Part shown: piece by piece, positions 1 to 8,096 of the stretch
Position numbering within the stretch: position 1 is the first letter of the stretch
Layout: each line of letters starts with the position of its first letter
Program-made: the position numbers and the translations under genes
The notes under the pieces: model-generated
What the model was told of the DNA's origin: nothing
Database searches by the model: none
What the model saw: only the letters and a program-made list of their open reading frames with translations
From: Bacteroidaceae bacterium
Lineage (GTDB): Bacteria; Bacteroidota; Bacteroidia; Bacteroidales; Bacteroidaceae
DNA: 26,016 nt
Direction: 5' to 3'
NCBI GenBank assembly: GCA_017619585.1
Contig: JAFZSA010000007.1
Span: 1 to 26,016 of the forward strand

Positions 1-126
1 CCCCTCCCATCCTCCCCGTTAGGGGAGGTGACTAATGAGGGTATGGGTCAAAAGTTAATAATCATTTTTCTATAACATCCCCTCACCCTCCCTGACGGGA
101 GGGGCGGGGTGGGTCTTTTACTTCAG
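1..126 (-). repeat. 126-bp terminal repeat, left copy (GC-rich palindromic element at a stop codon)
   Basis: Bases 1-126 are identical to 25891-26016. Read on the minus strand, the element starts at the last codons of the 118-4440 gene (CTGAAGTAA) and continues AAGACCC. It then gives two perfect 7-bp hairpins: CCCTCCC-GTCA-GGGAGGG (86-103) and CCTCCCC-TAAC-GGGGAGG (11-28), separated by an AT-rich stretch. Neither hairpin has a T run, so this is not a classic intrinsic terminator. It could still form a 3' mRNA structure. It belongs to the same family as the elements after the stop codons at 8200, 11946 and 13981. Confidence 0.9.
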
Positions 127-3100
127 AATTTTCTTACCACCAACAATGTTGATACCCTTCTGCAGTTTGCTTACGCGCTGACCGGCAACATTGTAAATGG
201 CACCCTCGCCTTCGGAAAGGGCTGGTGTGAGGTCGTTAATGCCTGTTTCTTCCTCGCCGAAGAAGGGATAGAAGGCCTTAACAGCATTGCTCAGCTCAAG
301 GTAGCCCTTACCTGCAGCAATAGTGCCTGTAGCCTTGAAGAAGCCTACTTTACCGTCAACCTTAGCCAAAATGTACTGGGCACCGTTAGTTGTTACCTCC
401 TCTGTTGCGGCCTTCAGTTCGTTATCAGCACCAAGAACAGCATCTGTGGTTGCGGGAACGGTGTATTTGCCTTCCTCGGCCTTCACAACAACAGCTGTAC
501 CAGCAGGAACGGTGGTCACAGGAGCGAGCTGAACGTATGTGCCGTCGAACTTAGCAGCATTTGCAGCAATAGCAGCACCTGTGAAGTCAACATCAATTGG
601 AGCAACGAAGGTTGCATAACCAGCATCACTAACCTCTATGGTAGCACCAACCTGAGCCTCCAAGCCGAAGTCGCAATATGCACCACCGAAGTTCTGCTCA
701 ATATACATAGCCAGAACATTCTTGCCTGCAACCAGCAATGCGGGATCAACGTCAATTGTTCTCCAATCGTTTTCGCCGCCTGTCCAGTTGAATTCAGCCC
801 ATACCTTCTTGCCATTGATAAATACTGCGCAGTCATCATCGTGGGTAGCCTTCAGCGTCAGCTTGGTGATTGCAGCGGGGTTCTCAATATAGAAGTCACG
901 ACGGAACCAGAAGGTGTTGTATTCACCAATCCAGCGTGTATGGTAAGGACCAAATGAGCCAAGAGGCATCATCAGTTCATCCCATGCAGAGTCATCGAAG
1001 TCAGCATTTGTCCAACCTTCTTCAATGTCAACGTATTCATCTTCGCTAACCTTATTTGTGTGACGGTACTTAGCATAGTAAGGTGTATTGTCTGTTCCAC
1101 GTGTTGGCAGAAGCACAACCTCAGAAGCCTTTGCACCACAAACTGTGCAGACTCCCTTCTCATAGGCATGTGCAGCAAGAGGCAGAACCTCAGTCTTCAG
1201 TACATGGCTGGTAGTACATTCTGTAACCTTCTCGCCAAGCTTTGAGCAAGTAGCGGCGGTCTCTGTGGGCTCGCCCCAAGTATATGCCTGAGCGTTAATC
1301 CAGAATTCACCCATCTGGAAGCCGTCTGCAAGCTGAGTAGCAGAGAACTTGAAGAACTTGTATTTCTCAGTGCCGTTTACAGGGAATGCAAACTCTTCCT
1401 TGTTCTTTGCCTGAAGCTGATAAGTCTGTACCTTCTCATCAACGAGTGTCCAGTTCTGGTTGTCGTTAGAACCTTCAAGCTTCCAGCTAACAGGATTACG
1501 ACTAGGATAGTTGTAGGTATCACCGCCAGTTACAATAGAGTACTGCTTAACGGCAACGGGTTCGCTGGCAACGATGATAGCCCATGCTTCGCCTACATTA
1601 GATGTACCAAACTTAGTTGTTGCATTATTGTCAAGGAGAGCTGAGAGTGGAGAGTCACCCCATCCGTTACCGCCAGCAATAATAGCATAACCAACGTTTT
1701 CAGCATCGAAGCGCTTGTAGTCAGGCTCAGAAACAGTCAACTCATAGCTGGCTGTCCAGCCCTGATCGGCATCAGTAGTAACTGTGATTGTAACCTTACC
1801 TGCTGCCTTACCAGTTACAGTACCATCGGCAGCAACAGTAGCTTTGCTCTCATCTGAAGATGTCCAAGTGAAAGCTGCACCGTCAAGATTCTGAACATCG
1901 GGCAAGAACTGAGAAGTTGTACCTACAATGACAATGCGGGTATCCTTATTATAAGTAAGGTATGCCTGATCATCAAGCTTCTTAAAGCCATAGCCATCAA
2001 GTTTGCCCTGAGCAGGCTGAACAAATACCTTAGAAGCCTTGTCATAGAAGCCGAACACACCATCGTGACGCATTACTGGCTTGAAGTTGTAGATAACCTC
2101 ACCAGCTTCGCTAATCTTGCAGTAGTAGAAGCGGCCACGCATTGGATTGTCCCATTCGGGGTTAGCGAAGAGTGACAGGTTACGTGTGGTAGCGTTAGTA
2201 ACAGAGTTGCCTGTAGGATATTCCTCGCCATTTACAACTAGCTTGGTCACATCAGCAGTAACCTCATAGTCGGTGTTCAGGCTAAAAGGAGCAAAGTTGT
2301 CACCACCGCCTGTTGTTCCACCTGTGAAGTAACCGAAGTGAGCACGGTCATTTCCATTCATGTAGAGAGAAATACCTGTTCCTGCGTAAGTGTTACGAGC
2401 AGAGAAGATGCCGCACCAGCCATTAGATGTATCATATACCTGGAACTTGGTGTCAATCTGCGTAGCAGTAATTGGATTGTAAGGCAGAGTGAATGCATTC
2501 TCTCTGCTTGCACCTGTACTTTCAATGTATGCCAGTTCTGTATACTTAACAGGATCTGCCCATGTGATATCTCTATAAGCAGCTGGGTAATCTTGCTTCT
2601 CGACCTTAATATTGTTGAAGCTGAATGCAAATGCAGGATCATGAGAACCATCATCCACAACACCGAACTGGATGCACAACAGTGCATACGTATGGTTAGC
2701 CACGAAGGTTGTTGAGAATGCCTGGTCATTTGTCTCGGTGTTTGGCATAGCAAAGTAACCGAGAGCTGCATCAGGATTGTTAAAGGCATTGTCAGGCATG
2801 TTCTCGTTGTCGAGCACAAAGAAAGGCAATGTGGTATAAGAACTCCAAGAGTGCCACGCTGTGCCAGTGTAATTGAATGAGGCACGATAGCTTTCACCCT
2901 TGGTCAGACCTGTAAGCTTGAACGACAAAGGTTCCCAACCGCCCTTACCTTCGTAGGGGCTTAGTGTGTTGCTGCCAGTTTCAGCATTATAGACATTTAC
3001 GCCAAAGGTACTATCGTATGTAGCGCTAGGATACTTCCAGTTAGAAAGGTTACGATAATCAGTAGCAAGACCAGAAACGGGAGCGTAAGTCAAAGCGCCC

Positions 3101-4440
3101 TTGTCAACAAAGTTGCCGTTGGTATATTCATACTGATTGCCATTATAGATAACCATCTTGCCCTCGTAAACGGGAACACCAGCTGCACCAGCTATAGTCT
3201 GACCGTCGGGACTCAATTCAAACTCAGCACTATTAGCTGATCCGTAGAATGTGCCGGTAAGTTTGTCCTTCAGACCGCCCTTTCCCTCACCGTTAACAGC
3301 GGGTACAAGATCCATTACAAGTGTCTCGCCTTCATAGAGTTGCAGACCATAGATAGTTACGAAGGGGTTGTAGCAGTCAGTCTGTGTATTACCATCGGGG
3401 ATATCCTTGTTCTGGGCAAAGACATAAAGAGGAGTCTTACAGTCGGCAGTTTTGGGGGAGTCGGTGATGGTGTTAAGCAATGTTTCGCCATCAGCAGCGA
3501 AGATATCCAACTTGCCTGCAACAGCATCAAGGACGGTGACAATCTTCTCGTTAAAGACCATATTATCTTTTTTGATTGTTTCTCCTCCAAGATTAATGGC
3601 ACCGTTTGTCGTGAAGAAACAGAAGCGGTCTTTCCAACCATTCTGATTGTAGCCACAACCGTAAGCAGCCTTCCAATCACCACCGGTCTCTGCAACCATT
3701 GTGCAGATTGCCTTAGAGTTAGCCTTGGGGATGTAGTTCAGATTGATATAGGCACCATTGGGGCTCTTGAGATACTCAATCTCGGAAACGCCAGCACCTG
3801 CAGCCTTCAAAGCTTTGACCTCTGTGTAGACGCCATACTCTTCATACTCGTCAAGGCTGTTGAGGGCGTAATACTTCAATGCCTTCTTGTCATAGACAAA
3901 GGGATCCTTGCCACTATAGCTTGCAAGGCTCTCAATCGGCGTTGCCTCGATGGGTTCAGTACCAGCATTGGGGTCAACAGGAGTGTAGCTGTCATCAGGC
4001 GTGTATTCCACGTAAATCTGTGTAAGACGGAACGTGCCATTAACAGTGAAAGTCACGGAATTTGTTTCTCCATTAGGTACCCAGCTGGGGCTGGTATAAG
4101 TACCAGTGCTAGCAGAAACATTGGCAGTCTGGCTAGCAGGGTTAGTGGAAATTTTGATTCTGTCAAGGGTACCCTTGCCAGCCACGGATACGGTGAATTG
4201 GCAGGTAGTGGGGATGCTAAAAGGAGAAGTGACAGAAAGACTTCCCCCTGTTCCATCCTGGTTGGCGATGTCAACAGACACATGATAAGGAGCCGTCTTC
4301 CAAGAGTATGGAAGGGAAATGTTTGTGTTGCCTGATGGAAGAGCTGACCTCAGGTCACTTACGCTGAACGTGACATTATCAGCAAATAGCTGACACATGC
4401 CAAGCACTAACATAGTTAATAATAAGGAAAACTTTTTCAT
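118..4440 (-). CDS. Large secreted multidomain protein of lectin/carbohydrate-binding-like modules with C-terminal sorting tail
   Basis: This is a 1440-aa protein with a signal peptide (about residues 1-20, ending LFA). The N-terminal beta-rich region covers 21-150. Two concanavalin/LamG-like stretches lie at about 175-400 and 630-815; the second opens TELAYIESTGA. A beta-sandwich region at 455-615 resembles a carbohydrate-binding module. A Big_2-like Ig domain (about 825-903, with SSDESKATV and DGTVTGKAAG) and an F5/8-type discoidin-like domain (about 905-1055) follow. A Cys-rich spacer with a CTVCGA motif (1064-1102) precedes a galactose-binding-like module (about 1140-1265) that resembles the two in the neighbouring 4698-7841 protein. 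The tail (about 1412-1440, YNVAGQ...KGINIVGGKKILK) matches a T9SS-type sorting signal. I see no catalytic domain. An extracellular adhesin or glycan-binding role is an inference. Confidence 0.85.
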   Translation of the reverse strand: MKKFSLLLTMLVLGMCQLFADNVTFSVSDLRSALPSGNTNISLPYSWKTAPYHVSVDIANQDGTGGSLSVTSPFSIPTTCQFTVSVAGKGTLDRIKISTNPASQTANVSASTGTYTSPSWVPNGETNSVTFTVNGTFRLTQIYVEYTPDDSYTPVDPNAGTEPIEATPIESLASYSGKDPFVYDKKALKYYALNSLDEYEEYGVYTEVKALKAAGAGVSEIEYLKSPNGAYINLNYIPKANSKAICTMVAETGGDWKAAYGCGYNQNGWKDRFCFFTTNGAINLGGETIKKDNMVFNEKIVTVLDAVAGKLDIFAADGETLLNTITDSPKTADCKTPLYVFAQNKDIPDGNTQTDCYNPFVTIYGLQLYEGETLVMDLVPAVNGEGKGGLKDKLTGTFYGSANSAEFELSPDGQTIAGAAGVPVYEGKMVIYNGNQYEYTNGNFVDKGALTYAPVSGLATDYRNLSNWKYPSATYDSTFGVNVYNAETGSNTLSPYEGKGGWEPLSFKLTGLTKGESYRASFNYTGTAWHSWSSYTTLPFFVLDNENMPDNAFNNPDAALGYFAMPNTETNDQAFSTTFVANHTYALLCIQFGVVDDGSHDPAFAFSFNNIKVEKQDYPAAYRDITWADPVKYTELAYIESTGASRENAFTLPYNPITATQIDTKFQVYDTSNGWCGIFSARNTYAGTGISLYMNGNDRAHFGYFTGGTTGGGDNFAPFSLNTDYEVTADVTKLVVNGEEYPTGNSVTNATTRNLSLFANPEWDNPMRGRFYYCKISEAGEVIYNFKPVMRHDGVFGFYDKASKVFVQPAQGKLDGYGFKKLDDQAYLTYNKDTRIVIVGTTSQFLPDVQNLDGAAFTWTSSDESKATVAADGTVTGKAAGKVTITVTTDADQGWTASYELTVSEPDYKRFDAENVGYAIIAGGNGWGDSPLSALLDNNATTKFGTSNVGEAWAIIVASEPVAVKQYSIVTGGDTYNYPSRNPVSWKLEGSNDNQNWTLVDEKVQTYQLQAKNKEEFAFPVNGTEKYKFFKFSATQLADGFQMGEFWINAQAYTWGEPTETAATCSKLGEKVTECTTSHVLKTEVLPLAAHAYEKGVCTVCGAKASEVVLLPTRGTDNTPYYAKYRHTNKVSEDEYVDIEEGWTNADFDDSAWDELMMPLGSFGPYHTRWIGEYNTFWFRRDFYIENPAAITKLTLKATHDDDCAVFINGKKVWAEFNWTGGENDWRTIDVDPALLVAGKNVLAMYIEQNFGGAYCDFGLEAQVGATIEVSDAGYATFVAPIDVDFTGAAIAANAAKFDGTYVQLAPVTTVPAGTAVVVKAEEGKYTVPATTDAVLGADNELKAATEEVTTNGAQYILAKVDGKVGFFKATGTIAAGKGYLELSNAVKAFYPFFGEEETGINDLTPALSEGEGAIYNVAGQRVSKLQKGINIVGGKKILK
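203..231 (-). repeat. In-frame palindromic repeat encoding LTPALSEGEGA, copy 1
   Basis: A 29-bp stretch encodes LTPALSEGEGA at residues 1404-1414 of the 118-4440 protein, directly before its sorting tail. It matches 17371-17399 in the M60 peptidase gene with two mismatches, although the rest of the two proteins is different. Its CCCT...AGGG arms give it the character of the GC-rich palindromes found at stop codons in this window. Confidence 0.8.
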
Positions 4441-4520
4441 GTTGTTTTTTAATTAAGTTAATATTGAAACGTTATTGGTTGGTTATATCGGTTTTTAGGT
4501 TTTTTATGTGATAGGTCATG

Positions 4521-4552
4521 CAAATATGCAAAAATTATATTCACGAACCAAA
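4521..4552 (-). promoter_or_regulatory. Candidate promoter of the 118-4440 gene
   Basis: On the minus strand a TTTG (4552-4549) is followed after 20 nt by CATATTTG (4528-4521), close to the Bacteroidetes -7 consensus TAnnTTTG. Transcription would start near 4514 and leave a T/A-rich leader of about 74 nt. The -7 box is imperfect, so this is tentative. Confidence 0.4.
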
Positions 4553-4631
4553 TTTTTATGCTTTTTTTGAGGGATATGCGTCTTTTTTTTACGATATTAC
4601 TTTTATTTGCCATCATTATGGAAGAGGAAAT

Positions 4632-4662
4632 TTTGTTATTAGAGCATAATTGCGTAATTTCG
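4632..4662 (+). promoter_or_regulatory. Promoter of the 4698-7841 gene
   Basis: A TTTG (4632-4635), a 19-nt spacer and TAATTTCG (4655-4662) fit the Bacteroidetes -33/-7 arrangement with one mismatch. The predicted start near 4669 leaves a leader of about 29 nt. The 257-bp region 4441-4697 between the divergent genes otherwise holds only AT-rich sequence. Confidence 0.6.
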
Positions 4663-4697
4663 CAGCGCAAAAATTAACAATCATTAATTATTAGCCA

Positions 4698-7600
4698 ATG
4701 AATAAAACATTAACCTTTCTGTTTGCGCTGCTCACATCAGTAGTTTTGCAAGCACAATCGGACTATTTTACGCCTTACAAGCAGACCAGTTTACGTCTGC
4801 CATCTGTTCCCCTAATCTCCAATGACCCATATATCTCATACTGGTCGCCTTACAACAAGCTGACAGGAGGTACCACCCGGCATTGGACAGGAGCTGTTAA
4901 GGCCATGGATGGTATCTTACGTGTTGACGGCAAGAACTATCGTTTCATGGGAACACAGAAGGATGTACTATTAAAAGCCATCGCCCCCATGGGCAACCAA
5001 GGACGCTGGGTAGCCAAGATAAAACGGTCGAACGCCGCTGCCAACTGGTATGAGAAAGATGCCAGCGAGAGCGGATGGGCTACTGGTTACGGATCTTTTG
5101 GAACCAAGAGCGAATACGAAGGAGTAACAACTGAGTGGAATGACATATCGGAATACTACATCAGACGCCATGTTACCCTCACAGAGGAGGATCTGAAGAG
5201 CGACCTGTGGATTGTGTACTCCCATGATGACAACTTCGAGCTTTATATCAACGGAATAAAACTGGCAGGAGTAACAAATGGCAATACATGGAAACAGAAC
5301 GTCAAGGTTCACCTGCAGGGTGCTTCACGTGATGCCCTGGTTGCAGGAGACAACGTCATTGCCTTCCATGTTATTAATACACGAGGCGGTGCCTTGGCAG
5401 ATGTTGGTCTCTTCCGTAATTCCCTCGGATTCCATCCTGGCATGCAGACAATCGCAGCAATGGCCGATGAGGGACCTTGGACAGCCCGTGTCCGTAACGC
5501 AACACTCTCTGGCACGGCATGGACAACTGAAAGTTATGATGATACCGGTTCAACCTGGCAAGACAAGCAGGGCGCGTTTGGAACTTCCGACCAGCCCAAC
5601 ATAAACACACCATGGACAGCAACAGGCTCTGATATATACATCCGTCGCCGTATCACCCTGACAGCAGAAGACTTGCAGCGTGATCTGCACGTCATCTATT
5701 CACACGATGATGTCTGCGAGGGTTATATCAACGGGCGTAAGATATTCTCTACAGGGGAAACATGGGTAAACAATGTGGATTATCAGCTTACAGATGCCGA
5801 CAAAGCTGTGCTGCACGAAGGAGAAAACGTGATAGCCTACCATGTACATAATACCACAGGAGGTGCTATGGCCGATATAGGCCTGTATTACAGCACCACG
5901 GGCGAACAGGTTGCAGAGCAGACGAACTGTCACGTGCTGGCCACCAACACCTATTATAAATTCACATGCGGACCAGTAACGCTGGATGTCGTCTTCACCG
6001 CTCCCATGCTAATGAAGGATGTCGACCTCATGTCAACACCCATTAACTTTATCTCCTATCAGGTAACTTCCAACGATGGGGAAGAGCATGATGTGCAATT
6101 CTACTTTGCTACTTCGCCCGAACTCTCTGTTAACAACAACATGCAGGCTACTGTCTCATCTGTCACTACACAGAACGGCATTCGCTACATTAAGTCTGGT
6201 GCCAAGACGCAAAAGGTACTGGGTAAGGCAGGCGACCTGATATGTATTGACTGGGGCTATCTCTATATCCCCGAAATTAACGGAACAATTACCATTGGCG
6301 ACCGCAATGAAGTGGCCAACACCTTCGCAACCACAGGTAAACTGCCAGAGCCTTCTAACACCTCTATTTCAAGTACAGAGGAAGCTGAGATGCCGTTGTT
6401 GGCCTTCTCAAAGGATATGGGCAAAGTCTCTCAGGCCAGCTCCTATATGATGATTGGTTACGACGAAGTAAAGGATATGCGTTACATGAATGTGGACTAT
6501 CCGGGATACTGGGCTCGCAACGGCAAGACCATCTTCACTGCCTTTGAGGAGCTGCATGACCGTTACGATCAGATTATGACTGATTGTCAGGCACAGGATA
6601 AGCAGATTTATGATGACGGATTAAGCGCCGGAAATGCCAAATACGCAGAACTGCTTTCTGGTTGCTACCGTCATGTGATAGCTGCACATAAAATCTTCCA
6701 GGACAATAAGGGCAACCTACTTTTCTTCTCGAAGGAGAACAATTCCAACGGTTGTGTGAATACCGTGGACCTTACCTATCCTTCAGCTCCCTTATTCCTT
6801 ATATATAATACAGACCTCATGAAGGGTATGTGTACTTCTATTCTGGACTATTGCGAGAGTAGCCGATGGGGATTCGATTTCGCCGCCCACGACATCGGTA
6901 CCTACCCGCATGCCAACGGACAGGTTTATTCTATTACCAAACCAGATGCAAACGGAGGCTTTGCAGGCAACATGCCCATCGAGGAATCCGGAAATATTGT
7001 GGTACTGGCAGCTGCCATATCACTTATTGATGACGACCTGACATGGGCCAATAAATACTGGAAAACCCTGAAGACCTGGACCGACTATCTGGTAGAGAAT
7101 GGACTCGACCCCGAGAATCAACTTTGTACCGATGACTTTGCTGGACATCTGGCACACAATGCCAATCTTTCCCTCAAAGCCATCATGGGCGTAGCAGGAT
7201 TTGCCCTGATGTGTCAGCAGAAAGGTGACACGGAAGCCTACGAATATTACATAGGTAAAGCTAAATATATGGCCACAGAGTGGGTAAAGTTGGCTAAAGA
7301 CGGTGCTCACTACAAACTGGCGTTCGACAAGTCAGGCACCTGGAGCCAGAAATATAATATGGTATGGGATAAGGTATGGCAGACAAAACTCTTCCCGGAT
7401 GCAGTATATAAGCAAGAAATGGTTTACTATAACGGACAACTGAAGACATACGGTCTGCCCCTTGACAACCGCTCACTATACACTAAGACAGACTGGGTAT
7501 CATGGACAGCCTGCTTGGGTACTCAGAATCAGTTCAATACGCATATGGATCGTCTGTACAAGTATGCCAACGAGACCAAGTCACGTGTTCCCCTGTCTGA

Positions 7601-7841
7601 CTGGTATTATACAGACAGCGGTAACTATGTGGCGTTCATCGGCCGTTCTGTAGTAGGCGGGCACTGGATGAAGGTTCTCCTGGACAAGTGCGTATCCGGT
7701 GAGTTGATAAATGGGATCGACGAAATTCATAATTCACAATTCATAATTCATAATGATGCTGTTTACAATCTGGCCGGTCAAAAGTTGTCAGCACCACAGA
7801 AAGGTATCAATATCATTAATGGTAAAAAGGTAGTTTATTAA
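4698..7841 (+). CDS. Secreted GtaA/DUF4965-family six-hairpin protein with two inserted galactose-binding modules
   Basis: This is a 1047-aa protein with a signal peptide (1-20, ending LQAQ). Residues 28-95 match the DUF4964 N-terminus (RLPSVPLISNDPYISYWSP, then HWTG). Two homologous galactose-binding-like modules follow (about 100-240 and 255-397); both carry IRR, YSHDD, YING, NVIA.HV and GGA.AD.GL motifs, so they arose by duplication. The DUF5127-like sandwich (about 405-545) and the DUF4965/DUF1793 helical region (about 575-985, with FAAHDIGTYPHANGQVY) complete the glutaminase A-like architecture. Fungal GtaA members are annotated as glutaminases; the substrate of Bacteroidales members is uncertain and could be a glycan. 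The sorting tail (1021-1047, AVYNLAGQ...KGINIINGKKVVY) suggests T9SS-type export. Residues 1009-1019 are encoded by a heptamer array. Confidence 0.88.
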   Translation: MNKTLTFLFALLTSVVLQAQSDYFTPYKQTSLRLPSVPLISNDPYISYWSPYNKLTGGTTRHWTGAVKAMDGILRVDGKNYRFMGTQKDVLLKAIAPMGNQGRWVAKIKRSNAAANWYEKDASESGWATGYGSFGTKSEYEGVTTEWNDISEYYIRRHVTLTEEDLKSDLWIVYSHDDNFELYINGIKLAGVTNGNTWKQNVKVHLQGASRDALVAGDNVIAFHVINTRGGALADVGLFRNSLGFHPGMQTIAAMADEGPWTARVRNATLSGTAWTTESYDDTGSTWQDKQGAFGTSDQPNINTPWTATGSDIYIRRRITLTAEDLQRDLHVIYSHDDVCEGYINGRKIFSTGETWVNNVDYQLTDADKAVLHEGENVIAYHVHNTTGGAMADIGLYYSTTGEQVAEQTNCHVLATNTYYKFTCGPVTLDVVFTAPMLMKDVDLMSTPINFISYQVTSNDGEEHDVQFYFATSPELSVNNNMQATVSSVTTQNGIRYIKSGAKTQKVLGKAGDLICIDWGYLYIPEINGTITIGDRNEVANTFATTGKLPEPSNTSISSTEEAEMPLLAFSKDMGKVSQASSYMMIGYDEVKDMRYMNVDYPGYWARNGKTIFTAFEELHDRYDQIMTDCQAQDKQIYDDGLSAGNAKYAELLSGCYRHVIAAHKIFQDNKGNLLFFSKENNSNGCVNTVDLTYPSAPLFLIYNTDLMKGMCTSILDYCESSRWGFDFAAHDIGTYPHANGQVYSITKPDANGGFAGNMPIEESGNIVVLAAAISLIDDDLTWANKYWKTLKTWTDYLVENGLDPENQLCTDDFAGHLAHNANLSLKAIMGVAGFALMCQQKGDTEAYEYYIGKAKYMATEWVKLAKDGAHYKLAFDKSGTWSQKYNMVWDKVWQTKLFPDAVYKQEMVYYNGQLKTYGLPLDNRSLYTKTDWVSWTACLGTQNQFNTHMDRLYKYANETKSRVPLSDWYYTDSGNYVAFIGRSVVGGHWMKVLLDKCVSGELINGIDEIHNSQFIIHNDAVYNLAGQKLSAPQKGINIINGKKVVY
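7724..7751 (+). repeat. AATTCAT heptamer array inside the coding region, before the sorting tail
   Basis: There are four units: AATTCAT, AATTCAC, AATTCAT, AATTCAT. They are translated as part of EIHNSQFIIHND (residues 1009-1020), between the catalytic body and the sorting tail. Unit length is not a multiple of three, so gain or loss of one unit shifts the frame. Confidence 0.9.
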
Positions 7842-7875
7842 GTGAAGAATGAAGAGTGAAGAGTGAAGAGTGAAG
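7841..7875 (+). repeat. AGTGAAG heptamer array after the stop codon
   Basis: Five units (AGTGAAG, AATGAAG, then AGTGAAG three times) begin at the last base of the stop codon of the 4698-7841 gene and run into the terminator stem. Confidence 0.9.
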
Positions 7876-7879
7876 AATA

Positions 7880-7919
7880 AAATAGACCGTTGGGATTTTT
7901 CCAACGGTCTATTTTTCTT
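7880..7919. terminator. Bidirectional intrinsic terminator
   Basis: A perfect 14-bp stem (7880-7893 with 7901-7914; arms contain AGACCGTTGG / CCAACGGTCT) with a 7-nt loop is followed by T-rich sequence on the plus strand. On the minus strand it is followed by TTATTTTATTC-type sequence. It lies between the convergent 4698-7841 gene and the tRNA-Leu and can serve both. Confidence 0.85.
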
Positions 7920-7921
7920 TG

Positions 7922-8003
7922 TACGCCTGATAAGACTCGAACTTACACGCCTCACGGCACTAGATCCTAAGTCTAGCGTGTCTACCAATTCCACCACAGG
8001 CGC
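7922..8003 (-). tRNA. tRNA-Leu (anticodon UAG)
   Basis: The minus strand folds as a type II tRNA. The acceptor arms are GCGCCTG/CAGGCGT (first pair G-U) with discriminator A, as expected for leucine. The D arm contains GGTAGACAC. The anticodon stem CTAGA/TCTAG surrounds loop CTTAGGA, giving anticodon TAG, which reads CUA. A long variable arm (TGCCGTGAGGCG) and a T arm with TTCGAGTC follow. CCA is not encoded. It has its own promoter at 8023-8030 and shares the terminator at 7880-7919. Confidence 0.95.
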
Positions 8004-8022
8004 ATTCTTGGTTAAGACTGCG

Positions 8023-8030
8023 CAAAGGTA
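8023..8030 (-). promoter_or_regulatory. Promoter -7 box of tRNA-Leu
   Basis: TACCTTTG on the minus strand matches TAnnTTTG exactly and lies 20 bp upstream of the tRNA 5' end. A clear -33 TTTG is not visible. Confidence 0.65.
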
Positions 8031-8096
8031 TAACTTTTTGGCGAAATTGGGAAATAAAATCAAGAAAAATATTTGGCAACAACTCCTCATTCTTTC

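Noticed and set aside
109..957. 282-aa plus-strand frame opposite the large secreted protein gene
   Set aside because: It is antisense to a well-supported gene, Cys/Asn-rich and without domain motifs. The same holds for the long antisense frames at 3340-4335, 9094-10050, 16366-17004 and 19692-20312.
4458..4670. 70-aa minus-strand frame in the divergent promoter region
   Set aside because: It covers the candidate promoters of both flanking genes, is Lys/Ile/Ser-rich as expected from AT-rich DNA, and shows no motif.
7724..7751. Repeat arrays considered as CRISPR
   Set aside because: Units are 6-8 bp in direct tandem without spacers, and there are no cas genes.
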